Positions 1 to 8,298 are shown, numbered from the stretch's first letter. The stretch is 64,000 nucleotides of DNA from Candidatus Villigracilis affinis (GCA_016718275.1 JADKEA010000005.1:124001-188000); one strand, 5' to 3'. Made by a program: numbers and translations. The notes: generated by a model not told the origin, from the sequence alone.

Positions 1-23
1 TAATGAATTTATGGAGATCCCTC

Positions 24-2606
24 ATGGCAGACTCGAATTTTTACCTTGGCCGTTTGGTGGATGCAAAGACCGCCAAGCCTACAACCACCACCGTTGAATA
101 TGACCCCGCAGACTTGACCACTCACGCCGTTGTAACAGGCATGACAGGTTCAGGTAAAACGGGTTTGTGCGTTGCCCTGCTTGAAGAAGCTGCACTTCAA
201 AACATACCTGCCATCATTATTGATCCCAAAGGCGATCTGACCAATTTGCTTTTACATTTCCCCGATCTGCTTCCGCAGGATTTCCAACCGTGGATCGACC
301 CTGAAATGGAACGCCGTACGGGCAAATCGATGGAAGAGATCGCCAACGAAGCCGCTTCCTCATGGCGTAACGGATTGAATGAATGGGGCATTGGCCCAGA
401 CCGATTGTTGGCTCTAAAAAACGCCGCACAATTTGCCATCTACACCCCAGGCTCTGACTCGGGTATTCCTGTCAGCGTACTCTCTTCACTCGCCGCACCA
501 GGCTTGGATTGGGAGAGCAACCGCGAGGTCCTGCGTGAACGAATTTCCAGCACCGTCACCGCCTTGCTTGGGCTTGTTGGCATGAACGATCTCGATCCGC
601 TTCGCTCGCGTGAACACATTCTGCTTTCCAATATTTTTGAAGCGCATTGGAGCGAAGGCAACGATCTCGATCTCACTGAATTGATCCTGCAAACACAAAC
701 CCCGCCGTTCCAAAACCTCGGCGCATTTCCTGTTGACACATTCTTCCCGCCCAAAGACCGCATGGAACTTGCGATGGTCTTGAACAACATCCTCGCCGCG
801 CCTGCGTTCGAAACCTGGCGTGAAGGCGAGTCGCTTGACGTACAAAAATTGTTGTTCATGCCCGATGGCAAACCACGCCATAGCATTTTCTACCTTGCGC
901 ATCTTTCTGATGGCGAGCGCATGTTCTTTGTCACGTTGCTGCTCTCCGCCGTTGAAACATGGATGCGTACCCAAAAAGGTTCATCTTCTCTGCGCGCCTT
1001 GCTTTACATGGATGAGATCTACGGCTATCTTCCGCCCACCGCTGTGCCGCCTTCAAAAGGTCCGCTGCTGCGCATGTTGAAACAAGCACGCGCCTTCGGC
1101 CTCGGCCTTTTGCTCGCCACTCAAAACCCCGTGGACATGGATTACAAAGCCCTCTCGAATACGGGCACGTGGTTCATTGGCAAACTTCAAACTGAGCGTG
1201 ACAAGAATCGACTGCTCGATGGCCTCGAAAGCGCCGCAGGCGGCATTCCCCGCGCCGCCATGGACAAACTCATTTCCTCCCTCGGCAAGCGCGTCTTTGT
1301 GATGCACAACGTACACGAGAAAATGCCTGTGCTCATGCAAACCCGTTGGGCGATGAATTTTCTCGCGGGTCCCATGACCCGAACACAGATTCCTGATCTC
1401 AACCTTCTGGCAGACGCTGATTCAACGCGTCAGACTTCACCTACACCTGCTCCTGTTTCGAGGAGAGAGTCAGCGCCTCAGCCTTCTGTTGAATCGTTCC
1501 AGCCTGTATCGATTCCATCATCACAACCTGCCAACGTTCAACCTGCAGCCTTCCAACCTTTCACCCCACAGCCTGCAACCAACAACCGTCAACCGCAAAC
1601 TACCAACGGAACTTCCACCAAACCTTCTCTCCCCGCAGGCATTCGCGAATACTTCCTTCCGCAAAATTACAGCTTGCCCGAAGCGTTTCAATCTGCACGG
1701 CGCGCCATGCCCCCGCAAGCCATGATCCAGGGAATCGTGTATCGCCCATCCCTGCTGGCTTCCGCGCAGGTTCGCCTGCTCGACCGCAAATATGGCGTGG
1801 ACTCGGAAATTACCCGCGCCGCACTCGTTGACGTATTGGATCGCCGCGGTATTGTCCGCTGGGATGAATTTTCCTACGGCGGCCCTTCATTGGACAAGGT
1901 CGAATCCATGCCTGTTGCCTCGGCCCGCTTCGGCACCATAGACTCGCCGCTCAACGACTCGAAATTGATGACTGCCCTGCAAAAAGATTTCACCGATTGG
2001 GTCTTCCGTAGTTCCGAGGTCACTGCGCGCGCCAACGTTAAATTGAAAGTGTTTGGCGGTCCCGATGTCAGTCAGGCTGAATTCATGAAAGCCTGTGCAG
2101 ATTCCGCGCGTGAAGCGCGCGATGCCGAGATTTCCAAGAAGACCGCTGCCATTGAAAAGAAGATCAACTCGCTGCAAGATAAACTCGCGAAGGAAGAACG
2201 TGAACTCCGCGAAGATCAGGCGGACCTGACCAATCGCAACATGGAATCAGGTGCGAACCTGCTTGAACTCGGGGCGGGTTTGGTTGGTTTTGGGCGCAAG
2301 AAGAGCGTTTCAACGCAATTCACGAAGCACCGTCTTGCCCAAAATGCCAAGGCCGAAGTTGAAGAATCGGAAGACGCCATTGCTCAATTCAAAAAAGACT
2401 TAAGCGCCCTGATGCGCGAACGCGATGACATGACCACCGAGATCAATAACCGCTGGGGAAGTTTGGTTAACGAGATCAGTGAAGTAGCGATCAAACCCAA
2501 GAAGACGGATATTTACGTCAACCTCTTCGGTGTGGCCTGGAAACCGTACTATCTGATTCAATCCGGCGATGAGGCCATCGAGCTCCCTGCTTTTGGCGCG
2601 GAGTAA
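24..2606 (+). CDS. HerA/FtsK-like ATP-binding protein (DUF87-type helicase)
   Basis: An 860-residue P-loop ATPase. A Walker A motif (GMTGSGKTG) lies near residues 39-47, a Walker B-like segment (LLYMDEI) near 325-335, and a downstream ATQNP sequence matches sensor motifs of HerA/VirB4/FtsK-type motors. A Pro/Gln-rich linker spans about 470-540 and a charged coiled coil about 690-740. The family drives DNA translocation or related NTP-dependent work; substrate and partner cannot be read here. ATG 24 is chosen because GGAG sits 7 nt upstream; an in-frame ATG at 3 lacks visible context. No neighbour points to a specific pathway. Family assignment is firm, function is not. Confidence 0.85.
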   Translation: MADSNFYLGRLVDAKTAKPTTTTVEYDPADLTTHAVVTGMTGSGKTGLCVALLEEAALQNIPAIIIDPKGDLTNLLLHFPDLLPQDFQPWIDPEMERRTGKSMEEIANEAASSWRNGLNEWGIGPDRLLALKNAAQFAIYTPGSDSGIPVSVLSSLAAPGLDWESNREVLRERISSTVTALLGLVGMNDLDPLRSREHILLSNIFEAHWSEGNDLDLTELILQTQTPPFQNLGAFPVDTFFPPKDRMELAMVLNNILAAPAFETWREGESLDVQKLLFMPDGKPRHSIFYLAHLSDGERMFFVTLLLSAVETWMRTQKGSSSLRALLYMDEIYGYLPPTAVPPSKGPLLRMLKQARAFGLGLLLATQNPVDMDYKALSNTGTWFIGKLQTERDKNRLLDGLESAAGGIPRAAMDKLISSLGKRVFVMHNVHEKMPVLMQTRWAMNFLAGPMTRTQIPDLNLLADADSTRQTSPTPAPVSRRESAPQPSVESFQPVSIPSSQPANVQPAAFQPFTPQPATNNRQPQTTNGTSTKPSLPAGIREYFLPQNYSLPEAFQSARRAMPPQAMIQGIVYRPSLLASAQVRLLDRKYGVDSEITRAALVDVLDRRGIVRWDEFSYGGPSLDKVESMPVASARFGTIDSPLNDSKLMTALQKDFTDWVFRSSEVTARANVKLKVFGGPDVSQAEFMKACADSAREARDAEISKKTAAIEKKINSLQDKLAKEERELREDQADLTNRNMESGANLLELGAGLVGFGRKKSVSTQFTKHRLAQNAKAEVEESEDAIAQFKKDLSALMRERDDMTTEINNRWGSLVNEISEVAIKPKKTDIYVNLFGVAWKPYYLIQSGDEAIELPAFGAE

Positions 2607-2705
2607 ATCTTCATCTTGAGCAGATCCGCACGTACTTTCTTTTGTGCAGTGTAGCCGGAGGACGGTTTTCCAAGAACGCCCTCGCAAGGATATGAATAAT
2701 GTAAA

Positions 2706-2730
2706 TAGTGACGACCTCAGGTCGTCACTA
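2706..2730. repeat. 25-nt perfect palindrome
   Basis: Twelve-base arms (TAGTGACGACCT and its complement) flank a single C. It lies just upstream of the membrane methyltransferase gene and has no T-tract, so it is unlikely to be a terminator. Its style matches the other intergenic palindromes of this window. Confidence 0.7.
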
Positions 2731-2751
2731 TGCATTAAAGGACAAAATAAA

Positions 2752-3339
2752 ATGAGCATTTTCATTCTTCTGCTTGCAATGACCCTTTGGGGAGTTGTAC
2801 ATTCATTTCTCGCCTCGCATTTCGTCAAAGGGATGATCTCCCTGAAAGCGGGCGGCGCGGACTTTTACCGCCTTGCCTACAACATTTTCGCCGTCGTCAG
2901 TTTTGCGCCGATCCTGTATTTGATGCGGACTTTGCCAGATCAAGCGGTGTACCAAGTGCCTTCCCCGTGGAATTTGGTGATGTTCGGCGGACAATTATTC
3001 GCCATGCTGCTGCTGTTGATCGCTTTTCTGCAAACAGACTCGCTTTCTTTCGTTGGGCTGCGTCAGTTATTTGAAAAGGAGAAATCTGGCGACCTGGTCA
3101 CACGCGGACTGTATCGGATCGTGCGTCATCCACTTTATACGTTCAGTCTGCTGTTCGTTTGGCTTACACCGTCTGCCTCACAGAATTCGCTCACGGTTTA
3201 CATCGGCGCAACGTTTTATATTTTGATCGGCGCTTATTTCGAAGAAAGAAAGCTCCTGCGCGATTTTGGCGAAGCTTATGCAAGCTACAAACGCAAAACA
3301 CCGATGCTAATTCCAGGGCTTGTTTTTGGGAGGAAATAA
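2752..3339 (+). CDS. Isoprenylcysteine carboxyl methyltransferase-like / NnrU-type membrane protein
   Basis: A 195-residue polytopic membrane protein with about five or six hydrophobic segments. The C-terminal block contains G-L-Y-R-I-V-R-H-P-L-Y (about residues 118-130) and a late EERKLLRDFGEAYASYKRKTP segment, the signature of the ICMT/PEMT/NnrU membrane methyltransferase superfamily in which the RHP motif and late Glu contact S-adenosylmethionine. The substrate is unknown. ATG 2752 was chosen over an upstream in-frame start at 2644 because the extension reads through the palindrome at 2706-2730 and is not hydrophobic; the spacer AAAGGACAAAATAA gives a weak ribosome site. A strong terminator follows at 3391. 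Confidence 0.75.
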   Translation: MSIFILLLAMTLWGVVHSFLASHFVKGMISLKAGGADFYRLAYNIFAVVSFAPILYLMRTLPDQAVYQVPSPWNLVMFGGQLFAMLLLLIAFLQTDSLSFVGLRQLFEKEKSGDLVTRGLYRIVRHPLYTFSLLFVWLTPSASQNSLTVYIGATFYILIGAYFEERKLLRDFGEAYASYKRKTPMLIPGLVFGRK

Positions 3340-3390
3340 CAACCGCTATTTGGACGCAGATGAACGCTGATAACAGCAAAATCAACATAA

Positions 3391-3438
3391 AAACATATCT
3401 CACCTCGAAAAAAAATCTGTAGGTGAGATATGTTTTTT
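3391..3438. terminator. Intrinsic terminator between convergent genes
   Basis: A 15-bp perfect stem (AAACATATCTCACCT and its complement) with an A-rich 15-nt loop is followed by TTTTTT on the + strand and preceded by A-rich sequence that serves the minus strand. It separates the methyltransferase (+) from the zinc-ribbon genes (-). Confidence 0.85.
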
Positions 3439-3509
3439 GATAAGGGGTGGAGAATGTCTGGGGCGATGGAGCAGGCGTCGGCTATAGTGTGAAGCGTGGG
3501 TTTCATCTA

Positions 3510-3764
3510 CTACTGGCTTCGGAATCCTTTTTTGCGCCCCTCGTTCAGCGCTTTGTAATTCTCGGCATAGAACTCGGTGTAGCCGCATGCACCGCAAACA
3601 TCGGCGCGGAAATGGCTTTGCTCACTTTTGGGAATCCACACAAAAGGTTTCTTTTCAGGGTCAGGCTCAATGACGCTGACGTAGGATGGGTGACCCTCTC
3701 CGCCGCGAACATTGAGTTGGGAAATGATCTCGTCAGAGTTGCATTTCGGACATTGTTTCATCAT
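3510..3764 (-). CDS. Small zinc-ribbon protein
   Basis: An 84-residue protein with an N-terminal CPKC pair and a second CGAC pair near residue 57, spaced for one zinc ribbon. The fold resembles small nucleic-acid-binding Zn-ribbon proteins of unknown role. GGAG precedes the double ATG (ATGATG); either Met is possible. It lies 21 nt downstream of another zinc-ribbon gene on the same strand, so the two probably form an operon. No function is assigned. Confidence 0.7.
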   Translation of the reverse strand: MMKQCPKCNSDEIISQLNVRGGEGHPSYVSVIEPDPEKKPFVWIPKSEQSHFRADVCGACGYTEFYAENYKALNEGRKKGFRSQ

Positions 3765-3785
3765 TTTATCTCCATGTGGGTTTTG

Positions 3786-4337
3786 CTATTTGAAGAGTGT
3801 TGTCAGGCTGGCGAACACGCCGATCAAGACTGGGAGCATGGTGATGAGGATAATGAACATGACAAAGGCCGTGACGCCGCATCCGATCCACATCGACATG
3901 CGTGTGACGCTTTTGACGGTTTCGTTGGCCTGAGCCATCATCGGCGCGTACATTTGTTGGACGCTTTGTGTGCTGGATTGGACAAATTGCGAACGTGCGA
4001 GATGATCCACGGTATAAGTCGCCGAGGACTCATTGTTGCCTGTCAGCGCCATGTATTTTTTTACAGCTTCCGCCTTGTTCCCATTTTGTGCCAGTTGCAC
4101 GACCTCGCCCCATTGCGTGCCAAAACCGACCATGGCATTCGTATCGATGCCTGAAAAAATATCGGTTTGTGGAGCGCTGGCGGTTTTCTTTTGCATACGC
4201 AGGCTTTCGGGAACAACCACTGAGCTTTTGCAGTATGGGCAGCTCATGGTGCTTTCACCAGTCGGCGGAGCGAGCGGGCCGCCGCAGGCGGGGCATTTCA
4301 ATAATTGCATACTTTCAGGCATTGGAACTACCTCCAT
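3786..4337 (-). CDS. Zinc-ribbon membrane protein of unknown function
   Basis: A 183-residue protein with an N-terminal zinc ribbon (CPACGG near residues 15-20 and CPYC near 33-36), a polar middle region and one C-terminal membrane segment (about residues 150-178). The same layout, zinc ribbon then a membrane anchor, recurs in the gene at 44578-44937. It is probably cotranscribed with the downstream zinc-ribbon gene. In-frame Met codons at positions 1, 6 and 10 make the start uncertain. No catalytic motif is visible. Confidence 0.7.
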   Translation of the reverse strand: MEVVPMPESMQLLKCPACGGPLAPPTGESTMSCPYCKSSVVVPESLRMQKKTASAPQTDIFSGIDTNAMVGFGTQWGEVVQLAQNGNKAEAVKKYMALTGNNESSATYTVDHLARSQFVQSSTQSVQQMYAPMMAQANETVKSVTRMSMWIGCGVTAFVMFIILITMLPVLIGVFASLTTLFK

Positions 4338-4435
4338 AAATAAAATGAATCACAGATAGCGATGCGGTATTATCATCCGCTTTTTTACTTTTCGTAACCA
4401 TACAAAGGTAGGACTATTTGGTAAACTACCACTCG

Positions 4436-5233
4436 ATGAAACGCTTCGTCACCCGCTTTCTGACCCTGACCATTTTCCTTGCTGCCTGCACCCGCTCTGT
4501 AGTGGATTCCTACACCCCGATCCCTTTATTTGAGACGGAACAGCCGATCACTCTCACCCTGAGTCCTGTTCCTGTTTCGACAGAGACAGCTACCCCGTCA
4601 TGTGGTGATGCGCAAACCAGTTTGAGGATTATGCCGCTTGGTGATTCCATCACCTACGGCGAAGGGGATCCAGACCGCGGCGGCTATCGCAAAAGACTGA
4701 GCGCCCTACTGACAAATGATAAATACGCGTTTGATTTCGTCGGCTCACAAAGGAGCGGGGAGGCGATTCTTGCAGATCCCGATAACGAGGGGCACCCAGG
4801 CTGGAGGATCACCAATATCAAGGAGGCCATTGATATGGATGGCTGGCTTGAAACCTACCAGCCTGATGTGATTCTGCTGCACATCGGGTCGAATGACCTT
4901 CGGCATGGGAACGGGATTTATGTCCGCGATAATCTTTCAGTACTGCTCGATGACATTCTGACGCGCCTGCCAAATACGCATGTGATCGTGGCGCAGATCA
5001 TTCCCACGCGCTGGGGCTCCGAAGTGGACCAAAAAATTTATAACGATGCGATCCCAAATGTCGTTGCGGCGAAGGGTCCGCAGGTTTCAGTCGTTGATAT
5101 GCGCGATATTTTGGTCAAAGACGATTTCATGACTCTCTATCATCCCAACACGAATGGCTATGACAAGATGGCGGTGGCTTGGGTAACTGCCATTCACGCG
5201 TTGGATTTGGCGACAGACTGTCTCACTCCGTAG
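4436..5233 (+). CDS. SGNH/GDSL-type hydrolase lipoprotein
   Basis: A 265-residue exported esterase-like protein. The N-terminus is a lipoprotein signal peptide ending in LAAC (Cys about residue 17). SGNH blocks are visible: GDSITYG (nucleophile Ser), HIGSNDLRHG (block III Asn), and YHPNTNGY carrying the catalytic His near the C-terminus. Such enzymes hydrolyse ester or acyl groups on carbohydrates or lipids; the substrate cannot be read. ATG 4436 places the signal peptide correctly; a TTG at 4418 would add six residues before it. It ends just before a bidirectional terminator. Confidence 0.85.
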   Translation: MKRFVTRFLTLTIFLAACTRSVVDSYTPIPLFETEQPITLTLSPVPVSTETATPSCGDAQTSLRIMPLGDSITYGEGDPDRGGYRKRLSALLTNDKYAFDFVGSQRSGEAILADPDNEGHPGWRITNIKEAIDMDGWLETYQPDVILLHIGSNDLRHGNGIYVRDNLSVLLDDILTRLPNTHVIVAQIIPTRWGSEVDQKIYNDAIPNVVAAKGPQVSVVDMRDILVKDDFMTLYHPNTNGYDKMAVAWVTAIHALDLATDCLTP

Positions 5234-5254
5234 GAACCGTTGCACAATATAAAA

Positions 5255-5281
5255 AAGACCCTGCCATTTAGGCAGGGTCTT
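5255..5281. terminator. Bidirectional intrinsic terminator
   Basis: An 11-bp stem (AAGACCCTGCC and its complement) with a 5-nt loop. A-rich sequence on its left supplies a U-tract for the minus-strand cytochrome gene. It lies between convergent genes. Confidence 0.8.
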
Positions 5282-5287
5282 GATCGA

Positions 5288-6193
5288 TTATGGAAGTGTT
5301 GTCGCCAACTTGGGCAGCGATTGCAGATACGCCCACAATGCTTTCAATTCATCGTCAGAGAAGAACTTGTAGTGTTCCCACGGCATTTGTGCGGGATCCA
5401 ATTTATGTCCGCTCTTGGCTTCGCCTTCGCGGATGGCTTTGATGAAATCCGCTTCTTCCCATGCGACCAGTTCACCGCCCGGGGTCAGGTTGGGTGCATT
5501 GATCGCCGAGGGATCAGCGCTTTTTCCGCCAGAGAGTGCTGGGCCGTGGCAATCGCGGCATCCACTCACATTGACGAGGTACTCGCCATATTCAGCAGTG
5601 ACTCCTGCGGGCGGGTATGAAACATTCTCCAGTGGGTTGTCGAGAAGATATTCGGCAACTACGACACTGTCGCCAAACACACCTGCGCCCATCAGCGCCT
5701 TACCAAGCGGGTTGAAACTGGGTTCACGCGTCTCATTATCAATCGGCGGCAGGGTTTTTAAGTATGCGATAATCTCGCCAAGGTCTTCATCACTGAAATG
5801 CCTGAAAAATTGCGCAGGCATGATCAACAGACTATCTCCTTCTGAACCGACACCATGACGAAGCGCACGGATCCAGTCCTCATCTGTGAATTCGCTGCCA
5901 ACTCCGCCTTTGCCTGATGTCAAATTCTTGGCATCAATATACCCGAAAGGCGCAGCGAAGAATGGACCGCCCGAAAGGTCATGGCCATGGCAGCCGATGC
6001 ATTCTGCCATCACCCAATGTTCTCCGCGCGCAACAGCCTCCGCATCGGTGGGGATGGTGATCTTTTCAACCTGTGCATCGTATTTTTTGTTCAACATGGA
6101 ATTGCCCTTAAGCATCAGCCCAAGGAAGACGAGAACGATCAAACCGATCAAACTACCCAGCACGATCCCAAACCATTTAAAGAACTTTTTCAT
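5288..6193 (-). CDS. Di-haem membrane-anchored cytochrome c
   Basis: A 301-residue protein with one N-terminal membrane anchor (about residues 8-30) and two class I cytochrome c domains, each with a CxxCH haem site: CIGCH (65-69) and CRDCH (about 212-216), both followed by G-x-x-L-S-G-G. The duplicated organisation is typical of periplasm-facing electron carriers in alcohol dehydrogenase-type cytochrome subunits or terminal oxidase partners. No oxidoreductase partner is adjacent. ATG 6193 is preferred because AGGAGAG precedes it; an upstream ATG at 6211 would overlap that ribosome site. Confidence 0.88.
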   Translation of the reverse strand: MKKFFKWFGIVLGSLIGLIVLVFLGLMLKGNSMLNKKYDAQVEKITIPTDAEAVARGEHWVMAECIGCHGHDLSGGPFFAAPFGYIDAKNLTSGKGGVGSEFTDEDWIRALRHGVGSEGDSLLIMPAQFFRHFSDEDLGEIIAYLKTLPPIDNETREPSFNPLGKALMGAGVFGDSVVVAEYLLDNPLENVSYPPAGVTAEYGEYLVNVSGCRDCHGPALSGGKSADPSAINAPNLTPGGELVAWEEADFIKAIREGEAKSGHKLDPAQMPWEHYKFFSDDELKALWAYLQSLPKLATTLP

Positions 6194-6305
6194 ACTTGTC
6201 TCTCTCCTCATTACTTATAAGATGGTTACCGAATTGATAATACAACCGTTTCTGTCTAATTTCAAGTACTGGCTTGTGAAAACATCCACGTGAACTTGCA
6301 TGTTT

Positions 6306-6343
6306 GAAAAACTCGCCCTTGAAAAATCGATTTCAGGGCGAGT
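6306..6343 (-). terminator. Terminator of the rsgA-RNHCP operon
   Basis: On the minus strand ACTCGCCC pairs with GGGCGAGT, extended by TGAAA/TTTCA with one bulge, and is followed by TTTTT. It lies directly downstream of the RNHCP gene. Confidence 0.8.
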
Positions 6344-6348
6344 CGTTC

Positions 6349-6816
6349 TTATGCCATTGAATTCTCCACAGCCTGGCCGTAGAGTTGATGATATACAGCA
6401 TCCATATCGCCAGCATCCAGCATCGTGATGCCGTTTTGCTCGTAAATGCCATGCTGGCTGACATCGAGCGATGAATGAAACACCGCGAGAATCCTTTCGG
6501 GATCATCGTCTGCGGCGATGCGGTTGATCGAGACGGTGTCACATTCCAGACAGGCATGGACCAGCATCAACTCGCCTCGTGGACTTAACTGATACTTGTT
6601 CCTGCTCCTCTTCATGGTCAACCCGATGGGATTCATCGGCGCTTTACAAGCTGAGAGGCGGTCACCTGCGGAATATAGATCGAGGTGACGCGACCACAAA
6701 CAATAGGGACAGTGGTTGCGATTGTTGACTCCGGAAAGCATCTGCATGCTGGAAACAAGCGCGCGGCAGTTGGCGCACCTGAAGTCTCCGAAGGAAGCCA
6801 GTGAATGGTTTCTCAT
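6349..6816 (-). CDS. RNHCP-domain zinc protein
   Basis: A 155-residue protein carrying the diagnostic RNHCP motif (residues about 33-37) inside a four-Cys zinc cluster: CANC near 14-17 and CPYC near 36-39, followed by SRHLD. Another Cys pair, CLEC, lies near residue 90. RNHCP proteins are poorly characterised. Its ATG overlaps the rsgA stop by four bases (ATGA), so the two are translationally coupled, which suggests a ribosome- or RNA-linked role. That functional link is inference. Confidence 0.85.
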   Translation of the reverse strand: MRNHSLASFGDFRCANCRALVSSMQMLSGVNNRNHCPYCLWSRHLDLYSAGDRLSACKAPMNPIGLTMKRSRNKYQLSPRGELMLVHACLECDTVSINRIAADDDPERILAVFHSSLDVSQHGIYEQNGITMLDAGDMDAVYHQLYGQAVENSMA

Positions 6817-7799
6817 AGCTCCTCCCGCAGGCGCAGATAACTTTGATAGCGATACGGGTTGATCTGTTCCGACATCACTGCCTTACGAATGGCACAGCCG
6901 GGTTCATGGTCATGCTGGCAGCTCAAGCCAAATTTGCATTGACCCACGTAGCGTTCCATCTCGGGGAAGAGCGAGGCGAGGTCTTCGCTGCTGATATCCC
7001 ACAAGCCGAACTCACGCATCCCGGGCGTATCCACCAGCATGCCGCCGAAATCCAACTCGAACATTTGCAGATGACTGGTGGTGTGGCGGCCTTTGCCAAC
7101 GTCACCCTGACTGACTGCTTTGACGCGCAAGCCAAGACCGGGCTGAAGCGCATTCATCAAAGATGTTTTGCCTACACCGGATTTACCGATCAGCACAGAC
7201 ATGCGCCCGTGCAAGGCTTGTTTGAGTTCCTCGAGCCCGTCTCCTGTGGATGAACAAACCAGGTGAATTGGGTAACCAATGCGTCGATAGATAGCCAGAT
7301 CCTTTTCGAGCGTTTCGTTCTTATTAGCCAGATCCATTTTGGTAATGATGATTCTGGATGGCAGCCCGGCCGCCTCGGCGGTAACCAGATAGCGGTCGAG
7401 CAGTCCCCACTTTGGGGTGGGGCTGGCGGCGGCAAAAACTGTCAGCACCTGGTCTGCATTCGAGACAATGACCTGCTCAAAAACGCGTTGACCGGGAACT
7501 GGCATCGGGCGAGAAAGCTTGGAGCGGCGAGGCAGGATCTCGGTAATGAGACCGCGGCCTTGTCCTGCATCCAAAAAGCGGACCTGGTCACCGATCGCGA
7601 TCGGGTCAATGTGTTCGATCTCGCGCACGGCCTGCACTCGGTGCCTCAGCGAAGTCGGATCGGCGGTGGGATAGATCAGTTGTTTATGTAAACGGGACGA
7701 GAGTTCGCAGTCGATCTCCTGCCCGTTGGTGTGGACGGTGTAATGTCCGAGAGATTTTCGAAAAACGATACCTAGATCGTTTTCGTTTGTCATATTCAT
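6813..7799 (-). CDS. rsgA: Ribosome small subunit-dependent GTPase A
   Basis: A 328-residue circularly permuted GTPase. Motifs occur in RsgA order: ITKMD (G4) first, then GKSGVGKTS (G1/P-loop), the G2 region, and DTPGMREFGL (G3). The C-terminal zinc knuckle has Cys, Cys, HDHEPGC in order. An N-terminal OB-fold precedes the G domain. RsgA checks the 30S decoding site late in ribosome assembly. ATG 7799 with upstream AGGAAC is chosen; an upstream in-frame ATG at 7841 would extend into the leader hairpin. It is the first gene after an unusual long leader (see 7800-8298). Confidence 0.92.
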   Translation of the reverse strand: MNMTNENDLGIVFRKSLGHYTVHTNGQEIDCELSSRLHKQLIYPTADPTSLRHRVQAVREIEHIDPIAIGDQVRFLDAGQGRGLITEILPRRSKLSRPMPVPGQRVFEQVIVSNADQVLTVFAAASPTPKWGLLDRYLVTAEAAGLPSRIIITKMDLANKNETLEKDLAIYRRIGYPIHLVCSSTGDGLEELKQALHGRMSVLIGKSGVGKTSLMNALQPGLGLRVKAVSQGDVGKGRHTTSHLQMFELDFGGMLVDTPGMREFGLWDISSEDLASLFPEMERYVGQCKFGLSCQHDHEPGCAIRKAVMSEQINPYRYQSYLRLREEL

Positions 7800-7819
7800 T
7801 GTATAGAGTTCCTGTAAAC

Positions 7820-7843
7820 ATGCTCTGTTTCTGCAGAACATGG
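7820..7843 (-). promoter_or_regulatory. Hairpin just upstream of the rsgA start
   Basis: On the minus transcript CATGTTCTG pairs with CAGAGCATG (one G-U) around a CAGAAA loop, ending about 20 nt before the rsgA ATG. It could influence initiation. An 84-codon ORF starting at 7938 with a good ribosome site (AAAGGA, about 8 nt spacing) runs through this hairpin and out of frame into rsgA; it may be a leader ORF or chance. Confidence 0.4.
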
Positions 7844-7964
7844 GTAATTTTAGAAATAATCGGTAAATGTTTTTCGTGCGTACATACGCAGACAGAGATC
7901 GAACGAGGGGAGAGGGTTTGGGTCACTTGTGCTGACATATAATTTTTCCTTTCAAAAAATAAAA

Positions 7965-7993
7965 ACCTGCCACGGAAATTTCCCGTGGCAGGT
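7965..7993 (-). terminator. Second leader terminator/attenuator of rsgA
   Basis: On the minus strand an 11-bp stem (ACCTGCCACGG with CCGTGGCAGGT) with a 7-nt loop is followed by TTTTTATTTTTT. It lies between the mapped promoter and rsgA, so it would stop most transcripts unless antiterminated. Confidence 0.75.
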
Positions 7994-8093
7994 GGTTGCT
8001 CAACTCGCGAGCGTCTGTTCCTGAATTTGCTGAATGCGCAGTGAAGAGACGCGGCTGTTGTTCCTGAGTGCCGCAAAAAACGGCAACAAAAAA

Positions 8094-8119
8094 GCCACGG
8101 ACATAGGAACGTCCGTGGC
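8094..8119 (-). terminator. First leader terminator/attenuator of rsgA
   Basis: On the minus strand a 9-bp stem (GCCACGGAC with GTCCGTGGC) with an 8-nt loop is followed directly by TTTTTT. It lies about 35 nt after the stop of the 19-codon leader ORF. Confidence 0.75.
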
Positions 8120-8151
8120 AGAAGGTCTACATTAAATATAGATTCTTACTG

Positions 8152-8211
8152 CTATGCAGAGACGCGCCTATAGGATTGCTCGCAAACAAGCACCGATGCC
8201 ATATTTAACAT
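8152..8211 (-). CDS. Putative 19-residue leader peptide
   Basis: A short ORF (MLNMASVLVCEQSYRRVSA) with a strong ribosome site AAAGGAG about nine bases before ATG, about 50 nt downstream of a consensus promoter and followed by a terminator-like hairpin. The end of the ORF contains the CGCGTCTC segment that can pair with its own ribosome-site flank. This is the classic layout of a translated attenuator leader in which ribosome position chooses between structures. No amino-acid run marks a biosynthetic attenuator; ribosome stalling by antibiotics or stress is one possibility. Confidence 0.4.
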   Translation of the reverse strand: MLNMASVLVCEQSYRRVSA

Positions 8212-8269
8212 AAAACGCGTCTCCTTTCTTTTGAATCTTTGATTTGATGAATTTGACTAACTGAACGAT

Positions 8270-8298
8270 AGTTTATCAGCACAGAAAATTAATGTCAA
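8270..8298 (-). promoter_or_regulatory. Sigma70-type promoter of the rsgA leader
   Basis: On the minus strand TTGACA (8298-8293) and TAAACT (8275-8270) are separated by 17 nt. The predicted start, near 8262, is about 460 nt before rsgA. Confidence 0.75.

Larger units (their letters stand above)
8046..8223 (-). promoter_or_regulatory. Competing leader pairings (GAGACGCG with two CGCGTCTC copies)
   Basis: In the minus-strand transcript GAGACGCG (8223 to 8216) overlaps the Shine-Dalgarno sequence of the short leader ORF. It is perfectly complementary to CGCGTCTC at 8166 to 8159 (end of that ORF) and again to CGCGTCTC at 8053 to 8046 (before the second terminator). Two identical partners for one arm is the pattern expected of alternative structures in an attenuator. 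The pairing is seen in sequence; switching is inference. Confidence 0.5.

Noticed and set aside
3447..4154. A 235-codon + strand ORF
   Set aside because: Antisense to the two zinc-ribbon genes, which have recognisable CxxC motifs; composition is that of a shadow frame.
8000..8104. A 34-codon minus-strand ORF in the rsgA leader
   Set aside because: Its start lies within the first terminator hairpin and has no ribosome site; kept only as part of the leader description.
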